From Halosimplex aquaticum (GTDB lineage: Archaea; Halobacteriota; Halobacteria; Halobacteriales; Haloarculaceae): DNA of 64,000 bases. Below are positions 22,993-30,470 of the stretch, one piece after another. The position numbers and the translations under genes are program-made. Position 1 is the first letter of the stretch; each line of letters begins with the position of its first letter. The DNA lies in the NCBI RefSeq assembly GCF_028747785.1, contig NZ_CP118158.1, positions 4,464,001-4,528,000 of the forward strand, in the 5' to 3' direction. The notes below the pieces were generated by a model. The model saw nothing but the letters and a program-made list of their open reading frames with translations. It did no database searches and was not told where the DNA came from.

Positions 22993-25182
22993 TCAGTCGT
23001 CGCTCATCCGACTGCCGCCCGGGGGTAGGAACTCCTGGATCTGGTCGGGGCTGGCGATCTTCCGGAGGAACGAGTCGTCGGCGAAGCGCTCCTTGAACTC
23101 GCGGTAGAGGCGCTTGGCGATGTCGTTCTGCGCGTAGCGGCCGGGTTCGACGCGGATCGCCGTCTCCGTCGCGGGCTCGATGGCGCTCGGCGGGCCGCCG
23201 ATGACCCGCGTCTCGGGTTCGCAGGTGATCCCGACCGCGACGCTGACCTCCGTGTTCTCGTAGTAGGTCCGGTCGCCGCGGATGGCGAACCCGCCCTTCT
23301 CCAGGAACTCGCCGCTCTCGGGGGTCTTCGACACCTGGTCCGGGCTGACCTCGTAGACGTCGCCGGCGAACTTGCCGTCCTTCCAGACCGAGGAGTACGA
23401 GACGGCGAACTGGGCGGCCTCGCGCTTGCTCGACTCCGGGATGTCGACGTCGCCGTCGTAGGACTCGCTCGGCCCCGTGGCCTTCAGGATCGTCGCGGGC
23501 CCGCCGTGGGCCTGCGCGTGGAAGAAGCGGTCGCCGCGGTCGAGGTACTTCTTGACCAGGTCCTCGTTGTCCTCGGCGTCGCGCCCGCCGATAACGAGGA
23601 AGCCGTCGCTCGTGTGGAACCACCGGAAGTCCTCGTACCAGTGCTCGGACTGCCGGACCGGGATCGACGGCTCGGACAGCCAGTCGACCTCCTCGTCCTC
23701 GCCGCCCTCGTCGTCCGATTCGTCGCCGTCGCCGTCGGCACCGGCCTCGCCCGCCTCGGCGGCCTCCCACTCGTCGCGACGTTCTTTGACTTCCTCCAGT
23801 TCCCTGCGGGTCTGTTCGATGGCCTCCTCGGCGCCTTCCTTCTTGCCCTCGATGCGCTTGGCCTCCTTGTACAGTCGGTCGGCGTTCTTCTCGACGCCCT
23901 CGTTCGCGTCCAGCGTGACGCGCTCGCCGTCGATCTCGACCGTCACAGTCCCTTCGCTCCCGTCCAGGGTGACGACTGCCTCGGCGGCCGGAATGCCCTG
24001 CTCGGCACCCTCGGCGAATCGCTCCTCGATGTCGTCCCACGAGTGGTCGGCCCCGCGGGCCTCGCGGATCGTCGAGAGGATGTCGTCGACCAGGTCGTAG
24101 TTGGCGTACAGCGCCTCGGCGTTCTCGCGCTCGCGCTCGGCCTGCTCCTCGAAGTCCTCGATGGCGCCCTGCTGCTGCTGGATGATCCGCTCGTGTTTCT
24201 CGATCTCCGACTCGAAGTCCGGTCGCTGGCTGGCGCCGCCGGCCGAGTCGCCCGAGTCGTCGCCCTCGTCGCTTGCGTAGGTGAAGTAGTCGTCGAGCGC
24301 CTCGTTGAACGACTCGAAGGGCTCGCCGTAGCGCTGGTCGTACTCCGCCAGCGGGATCGGCGTCACATCCACGCGGCGGCCGTCGATCTCCCCATCCTCG
24401 TCGGTCGGGTCCTCCGCGTCGGGGTTCGAGAGCTCGTAGTAGACCCGCGGATCGAGGTCGCTGTCCGCCAGCCGGTCGGCCAGTCGCCGCATCGCGTCGT
24501 AGAGCGCGTGCAACTGTTCGTCGGTCGCTTCCTCGATGGGGACGTTGTAGTCGACGCCTGCGAGCGTGCAAAGCTCCTCGCCGTAGAGGCCGCCGAAGTT
24601 CAGCTGCGTCGCGAGCGTCCGCACGATGTCTGAGTCCGAGTCGCGCATCCGCGCCGCGAAGGCGTCGTAGTCGACGCCGAGCGGGTTGAACCGCGCGCTC
24701 GGGAACTCGTACTGGGCGCCCGGCGCGACCGTCCGCGACTTCAGGCGCACGGTTTCGAGGCAGTCGATCACCTCGCCGGTCCCGTCGAGGATGGCCACGT
24801 TGCCGTCGCCGAACAGTTCGGCGACCACACGCGTCGTCTCCTCGTCGCGCTCGAACGTGAGTTCGAGGATGCGGTCGAACTCGTACTGTGAGACGTCGGT
24901 GAGTTCGGCGCCCTGCATTCGATTCCGTAGCATCATCGCGAAGTTCGGCGGCCGCTCGGGCGCCTCGGGCACGTGGTCCGGCGCGGTGACGTTGACCCGC
25001 TTGTTCTCTCCGACTTCGACGAGCAACTCCGTGCGACCGTGGTCGTAGTGGCGCATCCGAAATCGCAGCAGATCGGCGTCGGGATAGAGATACACCTTGC
25101 CGACGCCCGCCCCCTCGTAGACCGACAGCTCACCCTCCAGCGCCGCGAGGTCGACGCTCGTCAGCTCCCGCTTTCTGTCCAT
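22993..25182 (-). CDS. rqcH: NFACT-family ribosome quality control protein RqcH
   Basis: A 729-residue homologue of Rqc2/RqcH, which binds split 50S subunits carrying peptidyl-tRNA and adds a C-terminal Ala tail. The NFACT-N domain keeps the Asp-Arg pair (D103-R104 in EFDRILEL) that is needed for tailing in characterised RqcH. A long helical region with coiled coil (about 330-490) and an acidic loop follow, then NFACT-R with RFFHAQAHGGPATILK and a C-terminal fragment. ATG 25182 (MDRKRELTSVDL) is the start; 14 codons of open frame lie upstream. It is alone in its transcription unit, with the nested-hairpin element beginning about 40 bp upstream. Confidence 0.93.
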   Translation of the reverse strand: MDRKRELTSVDLAALEGELSVYEGAGVGKVYLYPDADLLRFRMRHYDHGRTELLVEVGENKRVNVTAPDHVPEAPERPPNFAMMLRNRMQGAELTDVSQYEFDRILELTFERDEETTRVVAELFGDGNVAILDGTGEVIDCLETVRLKSRTVAPGAQYEFPSARFNPLGVDYDAFAARMRDSDSDIVRTLATQLNFGGLYGEELCTLAGVDYNVPIEEATDEQLHALYDAMRRLADRLADSDLDPRVYYELSNPDAEDPTDEDGEIDGRRVDVTPIPLAEYDQRYGEPFESFNEALDDYFTYASDEGDDSGDSAGGASQRPDFESEIEKHERIIQQQQGAIEDFEEQAERERENAEALYANYDLVDDILSTIREARGADHSWDDIEERFAEGAEQGIPAAEAVVTLDGSEGTVTVEIDGERVTLDANEGVEKNADRLYKEAKRIEGKKEGAEEAIEQTRRELEEVKERRDEWEAAEAGEAGADGDGDESDDEGGEDEEVDWLSEPSIPVRQSEHWYEDFRWFHTSDGFLVIGGRDAEDNEDLVKKYLDRGDRFFHAQAHGGPATILKATGPSESYDGDVDIPESSKREAAQFAVSYSSVWKDGKFAGDVYEVSPDQVSKTPESGEFLEKGGFAIRGDRTYYENTEVSVAVGITCEPETRVIGGPPSAIEPATETAIRVEPGRYAQNDIAKRLYREFKERFADDSFLRKIASPDQIQEFLPPGGSRMSDD

Positions 25183-25225
25183 ATCCCAAGGTCCGCCCTC
25201 GGGCGCAAAGTCCTGTCGAACCATC

Positions 25226-25680
25226 TTTTTGGCCGGGGGGGGTGTCCTCGCTCACTGCGTTCGCTGCGGGCACCCCCGGGCCAAAAACATGGGTGAAAAA
25301 GGCCGGTCGCGACCGGTGAATCGCGCTCACTACGTTCGCGCGAATGCCTAATACAGCCCGAAGGGTGAACAATTGCGGTGGCGCGCGCTGTCGCGGCCTC
25401 CGTGCCGCGACGAAGCCGCGCGAGGGATGAGGAGCGCAACGCAGTGAGCACCGCAGTCGGTTGGGGAGGTGTGAGGCTGTCTGCGGTGCTGTGCGGGTGC
25501 TGTCCTGCGGTTCCTGGCGTTCTGGCGAGCGAAGCGAGCCAGGGCTCAGGAGCGTTTGCTCTCCTGGCGGACTGAAAGGGCGAGGCGGGCTCGCGCCGTA
25601 GGAGAGTCGCCTGAGCGGGCACTATCCGAACGAAGTGAGGATATCTCGCTCAGCGACCGCGAGCCCGCCGAGGGCTTTCA
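25226..25680. repeat. Nested-hairpin element, gene-free, possible structured RNA or dispersed repeat
   Basis: A run of inverted repeats: 25226-25287 (TTTTTGGCC...GGCCAAAAA plus a G/C-run stem), the perfect palindrome CCGGTCGCGACCGG at 25303-25316, a 6-bp stem at 25321-25343, an 8-bp stem GTCGCGGC/GCCGCGAC at 25390-25411, stems at 25522-25542 and 25547-25566, and a 108-nt multi-stem hairpin at 25573-25680. The last has paired parts TGAAAG/CTTTCA, a 12-bp GGCGGGCTCGCG stem, CTGAGCG/CGCTCAG and TATCC/GGATA. No open frame here is protein-like. It may be a haloarchaeal dispersed repeat or a non-coding RNA. Confidence 0.7.
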
Positions 25681-25819
25681 TCGCTTGCTGTCAGTAGCGG
25701 TCGCTCTCTTTCAATTTCATTCCACAAGTTGATCCACAGAAACAACTGCTAAGGTAAGCATCTCGTAGTGAACGAAGCACGGAAACGACCCGCTCGGAAT
25801 GGAAGAACGCCAGACGCCT

Positions 25820-26509
25820 TCAGAGCCGGGCCGCACATTCCAGCAGCTTGGTGCGACCATCCCGAATCAGCGGCGTCCCGTGAGCGACCGCCGCGACCTC
25901 GAACGACGGGACGCGCTCGGCCAGCCCGCGGATGCTCTCGCCGATCTCGCGCATGTCGTAGGAGTCGAACCAGATCGGCGGCGTGAGCCGACCGTCGCTC
26001 TCCCAGACGAGGTCGCCGAGGAACGCGACGCCGGAGTCGTGGACGAACACCGTGTGTCCCGGATTGTGGCCGGGCGTGTGAAACGCCGTGAAGCGGCCGA
26101 TCTCCTCGCCGTCCTCCACGCCGCGCAGATCCATGTGGGCCGGGAGCGGGAACAGCCGCCGCGCGGCCCGGTGGAACAGCCCCTTGTGGTGGATCAGCTT
26201 CGGGTGCTGTTCCCGGCGGACGAGCGCCAGGTCGTCGGCGCCGATGTAGACCGGTCCGTCGAACTCTCCGTCGAGCGCTCGCAAGCCGCCGGTGTGGTCC
26301 AGGTCGTAGTGGGTCAGGAACACCCTGTCGACGTCCGCGACCTCGTAGCCGATCTCGCTCAGTTCGGCGCCGAGCGACGGCCGGTTCCAGAAGAGTCCGG
26401 GGTCTATCAGCGTGACAGTGCCGTCGTCGACGAGGTAGCCGTTGGTCGACAGCGGCGGGACCAATCCGAGGTCCAGCATCCAGACTCCCTCGGCGAGTCG
26501 CGTCGGCAT
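25820..26509 (-). CDS. MBL-fold metallo-hydrolase
   Basis: A 229-residue metallo-beta-lactamase-fold enzyme. Metal motifs are THYDLDHTGG (the second His of the usual HxHxDH is replaced by Tyr-Asp-Leu), FHTPGHNPGHT, FLGDLVW and the final His in VAHGTPL. The replaced His is seen in several archaeal members and may change metal content. No signal peptide. The substrate is unknown. It is not closely similar to the other MBL protein in the window (15578-16153). It stands downstream of elp3 on the same strand with a 118-bp gap. Confidence 0.88.
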   Translation of the reverse strand: MPTRLAEGVWMLDLGLVPPLSTNGYLVDDGTVTLIDPGLFWNRPSLGAELSEIGYEVADVDRVFLTHYDLDHTGGLRALDGEFDGPVYIGADDLALVRREQHPKLIHHKGLFHRAARRLFPLPAHMDLRGVEDGEEIGRFTAFHTPGHNPGHTVFVHDSGVAFLGDLVWESDGRLTPPIWFDSYDMREIGESIRGLAERVPSFEVAAVAHGTPLIRDGRTKLLECAARL

Positions 26510-26627
26510 GTACCGGGAAAGACACTCTCGGGACGGAAAAACCGCTCGCCCACGCCGATCTGTTCCGCCCGGGAGGGACGAGAACAGACACGAGAGTCCG
26601 ACCGAAGCGAACGCCAGGTACGATCCC

Positions 26628-28304
26628 CTATAGACGCTTGCTCACGTACGGCCCGTCCTGCTTGTAGCCGAGCTTCTCCCGGTAGTACTGCCGGACGCCG
26701 ATGCCCGAGAGGACTGCCAGCTTACCGTAGCCCGCGTCGGCGGCCAGCCGCTCGGCCTCGTGGAGCAGGCGCTTGCCGTAGCCGCGGTGCTGGTGGCCGT
26801 CGTCGTCGGCGGACTGCCCGACGCCGACCTCGCTCCCGTAGACGTGGAGTTCGCGGACGACGGCCGCGTCTTCCAGCTCCCGCCGGACGGGATCGTTCGG
26901 GAACCGTAGCCGACAGAACCCGACGAGGATGTCCTTCTCGCGGTCCTCGAAACTGATGAAGTGTTCCGTGCCGCCGGCGACTTCGTAGACGTCCGTGTCG
27001 AGGGTGATCTCCTCGGGCGTCTCGTCGTGGTGGCCGACCTCGCGACAGCGGATGCAGTCGCAGGTCCAGCCGTGTTCTTCCATCCGCTGGCGGGCGAGCT
27101 GGCGGAGGTTGGACTTCCAGACGCCGCCCTCGATGAAGTCCGCGGGGATGTCCCGCTGGACGCGCTGGAGGCGGGTGTACTCGGGGATCATGGACTTGAT
27201 CTCCGCGACGAGTTCGGCGGCCTCGTCGTTGGAGAGCGGCTCGAACTCGTCTTTGCGCCACCAGTCGTAGGTGACGGTGCCCTCCACGACGAGGGTGGGG
27301 TAGATCTTCAGGAAGTCAGGGCGCCAGTCGGTGTTCTCGAAGATGCGCCGGAAGTCCTCAAGGCACATCTCCTTGGACATCCCGGGTTGGCCGGGCATCA
27401 TGTGGAAGCCGACCTTGAATCCCGAATTGCGCAGCCGGCGGTTCGCGTCGATGGCGTCCTGCGTGCCGTGCCCGCGGTGCATCTCCCGGTTGATCCGCTC
27501 GAAGGTGGTCTGGACGCCCACCTCGACCTTCGTCGCGCCGAGGTCGAGCATCCGGTCGATCTGCTCGGGGTCGCACCAGTCGGGCTTGGTCTCGAACGTC
27601 GTCGCGACGTTGCGCACGTCGGCCGTCTCGTTCTCGGCGATCACGTCCTCGACGTAGCTGAACTCGTGCTCCTCGGGGTCCTGGGCGAAGCTCTCGTCCT
27701 CCGCGGGCTCGGGGGTCCCCTCGGGGTCGTACTCGTTCATCGCCTCCAGGGCGCGCTTGACGAACCACTCCTGGTAGTCGTGGCTCCGGGCGGTCATCGT
27801 CCCGCCCATGAGGATGAGTTCGACCTTGTCGACGGGGTGGCCGATCTGCCGGAGCTGTTCGAGCCGCAGGCGTACCTGCCCGTAGGGGTCGTAGTCGTTC
27901 TGCACGCCGCGGGCCGCAGCGGGCTCGTGGCCGGTGTACGACTGCGACGAGGCGAACTCCGAGTCCGGGCCCCCGGGGCAGTAGAGGCACTTCCCGTGCG
28001 GGCACCGGTGGGGCGAGGTCATGATCGCCACCGGCGAGACGCCCGAGGCGGTCCGGACGGGCTTGCGCTGGAGCACCTCCTCCAGTTCCTCGCGCCGGTC
28101 CTCCGGACCGAAGTCGATCAGGTCGGAGTTTCGCGGGACCTTCGGCGAGGAGTACTTCCCGCAGACCTCCTTTTTCGCCCGCTCGACGTCGTCTTTCTCG
28201 ATCTCGCCGGCGAGGATGCGGTCGACCAGCTCCCGGCAGGCCTCCAGGAAGGCCTCCGGCTCGTCGGTCTCGGCCTCTGTCGCATCCGGCGTCTCGGTGC
28301 TCAT
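26628..28304 (-). CDS. elp3: tRNA uridine(34) acetyltransferase Elp3
   Basis: Radical SAM/acetyltransferase that starts cm5U formation at wobble uridine of tRNA. The 558-residue protein has an N-terminal region, a radical SAM core with CPHGKCLYC (Cx4Cx2C for the 4Fe-4S cluster) and a C-terminal GNAT domain with a QxxGxG-like acetyl-CoA loop (HRGYGKRLLHEAE) and a CDCIRC Cys pair. Archaea lack the rest of the Elongator complex and Elp3 acts alone. ATG 28304 has a TATA-like motif about 30 nt upstream on the minus strand (about 28333-28342), consistent with a leaderless transcript. Confidence 0.95.
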   Translation of the reverse strand: MSTETPDATEAETDEPEAFLEACRELVDRILAGEIEKDDVERAKKEVCGKYSSPKVPRNSDLIDFGPEDRREELEEVLQRKPVRTASGVSPVAIMTSPHRCPHGKCLYCPGGPDSEFASSQSYTGHEPAAARGVQNDYDPYGQVRLRLEQLRQIGHPVDKVELILMGGTMTARSHDYQEWFVKRALEAMNEYDPEGTPEPAEDESFAQDPEEHEFSYVEDVIAENETADVRNVATTFETKPDWCDPEQIDRMLDLGATKVEVGVQTTFERINREMHRGHGTQDAIDANRRLRNSGFKVGFHMMPGQPGMSKEMCLEDFRRIFENTDWRPDFLKIYPTLVVEGTVTYDWWRKDEFEPLSNDEAAELVAEIKSMIPEYTRLQRVQRDIPADFIEGGVWKSNLRQLARQRMEEHGWTCDCIRCREVGHHDETPEEITLDTDVYEVAGGTEHFISFEDREKDILVGFCRLRFPNDPVRRELEDAAVVRELHVYGSEVGVGQSADDDGHQHRGYGKRLLHEAERLAADAGYGKLAVLSGIGVRQYYREKLGYKQDGPYVSKRL

Positions 28305-28446
28305 CGCGTTGTCTCATTTCGTCGCCTGGCGCGAATAAGCGTGTCGCTACCGTGCAGACGCGTCCAGCCCGATACCGGTCGTCGCACGCCGGCGAACACG
28401 TTCGGGACCACTCGCTTTCGGTCGTCGCCCCTCGTCCCGACTAGAG

Positions 28447-28842
28447 ATGCCAGCGACGGACTTCGACGCCGAACGGGAGTACGACGACGACCAGTTCTCG
28501 GCCCGGGGCGTGTTCGAGAGCGACCACATGAAGGTGGTCTGCGGGTACTTCGAGCCGGGGCAGTTCATCCCCGTCCACGCGCCCGGCAGCGACGTGGCCG
28601 TCCACGTCCGCGAGGGAACGGGCGTCGTCCGCGAGGGCGACACCGAGCACGAGGTGGAACCCGGCGACGTGGTGGTCGTCCCCGCCGACGTTGACCGCGG
28701 CGTCAAGGCCGACGAGGGCGGCAAACTGGAAGCGCTGCTCGTGACCGCGCCGCCGCCGACCGACGCCGAACACGACCCCGTCCGAGAGGGACTGCGCCGC
28801 GGCGTCTTCGATCCGGAGGCGGAACCGGCCGCGGACGACTGA
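28447..28842 (+). CDS. Cupin-domain protein
   Basis: A 131-residue single-cupin protein. Motif 1-like VHAPGSDVAVHVREGTGVV and motif 2-like VEPGDVVVVPADVDRGV are visible, but the usual metal His/Glu residues are incomplete (the first motif has only scattered His), so metal binding is uncertain. The C-terminus is acidic. It is convergent with the second cupin gene, with 3 bp between the stops. Role unknown. Confidence 0.82.
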   Translation: MPATDFDAEREYDDDQFSARGVFESDHMKVVCGYFEPGQFIPVHAPGSDVAVHVREGTGVVREGDTEHEVEPGDVVVVPADVDRGVKADEGGKLEALLVTAPPPTDAEHDPVREGLRRGVFDPEAEPAADD

Positions 28843-28845
28843 CCG

Positions 28846-29394
28846 CTACTCGTCCCAGTAGTCGACTTCTGCGTCCAGGTCGACCGTCTTCGAGATGTAC
28901 CGGTCGTCGTAGTTGCCGGGCGCGCCGCCGGCGAACAGCATCGCCGCGCCGCTCTCGACCAGCACCGACATGTCCGGCTCGTTCATCGTCGAGATCACGA
29001 GGAACCGCGCCGTCTCCGCCCCGCGCGCTTCGACCTCGTGGGCGTGGTCCGGGCCGCTCGGGAGCGCGACGTAGTCGCCGGGTTCGAGCGCGCGTTCGGT
29101 CTCCCCGGCACTGCCCGCTCCGGCGCCGTCCGCTTCGTCGGCGCCGAGCCACAGCGTCAACTCGCCGCCGAGGACGTAGATGGCCTCCTCGTTGCCGGCG
29201 TGGTAGTGTCGCGGCCACGTCCGCTTGCCGGGTTCGAGTTCGTAGAGACTGGTCCCCAGGTCCTCGCCGCCGGCCGCCGCGCCGAGTTGCTTGCGGCGGA
29301 ACTGTCTGTCGCCGTGGTCGTACTCGTCCCAGTCGAGGGCCGACGCTGTGACGACGGGGTCGCCGTGTCGGTCGCTATCGGATTCGTCCGCCAT
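28846..29394 (-). CDS. Cupin-domain protein (dioxygenase/isomerase-like fold)
   Basis: A 182-residue cupin with a cleaner metal site than its neighbour: RHYHAGNEEAIYVLGGELTLW (His, His and Glu) and PSGPDHAHEV (His). The mature core is flanked by an acidic N-terminus and a C-terminal segment with DDRYISKTVDLDAEVDYW, which is shared by a group of cupins annotated only as hypothetical. ATG 29394 gives the sensible protein; the frame runs much further upstream without coding character. No function is assigned. Confidence 0.82.
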   Translation of the reverse strand: MADESDSDRHGDPVVTASALDWDEYDHGDRQFRRKQLGAAAGGEDLGTSLYELEPGKRTWPRHYHAGNEEAIYVLGGELTLWLGADEADGAGAGSAGETERALEPGDYVALPSGPDHAHEVEARGAETARFLVISTMNEPDMSVLVESGAAMLFAGGAPGNYDDRYISKTVDLDAEVDYWDE

Positions 29395-29483
29395 ATCGAC
29401 GGCACGTCCAGCGAGCGGAAAAGTCCACGTGCCGGTCGTTCCGCGACGCTGTTCGGCGGTTACCGCGAGACCGCCCGCCCCGA

Positions 29484-30368
29484 TCACTCTACGGTCACCG
29501 AACAGGCGACCAGCGTACTGCTCTCGACGTACTCGACGTCCCCGGTCGGAGCGACGCGGACCTCCGTGGTGTGGCTGTTGCAGTCGAACCTGTCGGCGTC
29601 GATCCGATACTCGTGGCGGGCGCGGTCGGCGGCCTGAATCTGGATCGTGTACGTGTCCGGTTCGAACAGGAGCACTGTGTGATACCCGTTCGCCGGGAAC
29701 TCGATCGTCTCGGAGAGAGCGCGACCGGCGGATTCGCCGAACACGGCCACGGTGATCGAGCGCGCCTCCGCGGAATCGTTCCACACGAGGACGGTCCACG
29801 TGGGAGACGCGTCTGCATCGGTCGCCGCTCGCGAGCCGACAGCGGACTCCCCCGTCGATTGCGACTCCGTGTGGTCGAACTCGACGTCGTTCTGGATAGC
29901 CGGCCGCGCCGGTTTCGGCGTCTGTTCGCTCAGTTTTGGTAGCGTCGGTGTGTCCGGGGACCCGCTCACTCGTTCGGCGTCGTACAATCGCCATTCGTCA
30001 CCGTCCCGCCGCATCGTGACGTTCTCGACGTAGGTCGGGCAGTCCACGTTGCAACTTCCGGACTCGTACGCGATACGGACGACGGCCGTGTCCGCTCCCT
30101 GTTCTTTCGTGTCGACGCGAAGAACACGATTCGGACTGGCGGACTCCGCTTCCCTGTAGTCGACGTACTGGTATGCCTCCGAGCTATTGTGGGCGAGTTC
30201 ACGTCGACGTTCCCAGTCCGCCGTCGTGTAGAATTTCCGAACCACCGCTTCGGGACTTCCATCGCCGAGAGTCGGCGTCGGGTCTCCGGTATCGCCCAGC
30301 GCGGCACAGCCGGCAGGGACGGAGAGAGCGCCGACCAGACCCGCGCGGAGAAACTGTCGACGTTCCAT
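29484..30368 (-). CDS. Tat lipoprotein, conserved haloarchaeal
   Basis: A 294-residue secreted lipoprotein. The signal has the twin-arginine motif ERRQFLRAGLVGALS and a lipobox ending PAGC (Cys around residue 21), so it is folded, exported by Tat and lipid-anchored outside the cell. The mature part begins with a SnoaL/NTF2-like stretch (EAVVRKFYTTADWE, DEWRLYDAERV) followed by a Thr/Pro linker and a beta-rich domain. Three Cys besides the lipobox remain (CNVDC, DCNSHTT). It starts at ATG 30368, one codon after an in-frame GTG. Function unknown. Confidence 0.85.
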   Translation of the reverse strand: MERRQFLRAGLVGALSVPAGCAALGDTGDPTPTLGDGSPEAVVRKFYTTADWERRRELAHNSSEAYQYVDYREAESASPNRVLRVDTKEQGADTAVVRIAYESGSCNVDCPTYVENVTMRRDGDEWRLYDAERVSGSPDTPTLPKLSEQTPKPARPAIQNDVEFDHTESQSTGESAVGSRAATDADASPTWTVLVWNDSAEARSITVAVFGESAGRALSETIEFPANGYHTVLLFEPDTYTIQIQAADRARHEYRIDADRFDCNSHTTEVRVAPTGDVEYVESSTLVACSVTVE

Positions 30369-30431
30369 CACCGGAGAGACTACGCAGTGACATATCCGTC
30401 TTGTGGGTCGGCGATCGGTGATCGCGGAGGA

Positions 30432-30460
30432 GCCGCTCGCGGGAGCGGCCGGCGGAAAAA
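30432..30460 (-). terminator. T run and hairpin after the RecJ-like gene
   Basis: On the minus strand a TTTTT run (30456-30460) follows the stop of the RecJ-like gene by about 10 nt, then an 18-nt perfect hairpin GCCGCTC/GAGCGGC (30432-30449). The T run alone can terminate archaeal RNA polymerase; the hairpin may protect the 3' end. Confidence 0.5.
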
Positions 30461-30470
30461 GCAGAACCGG

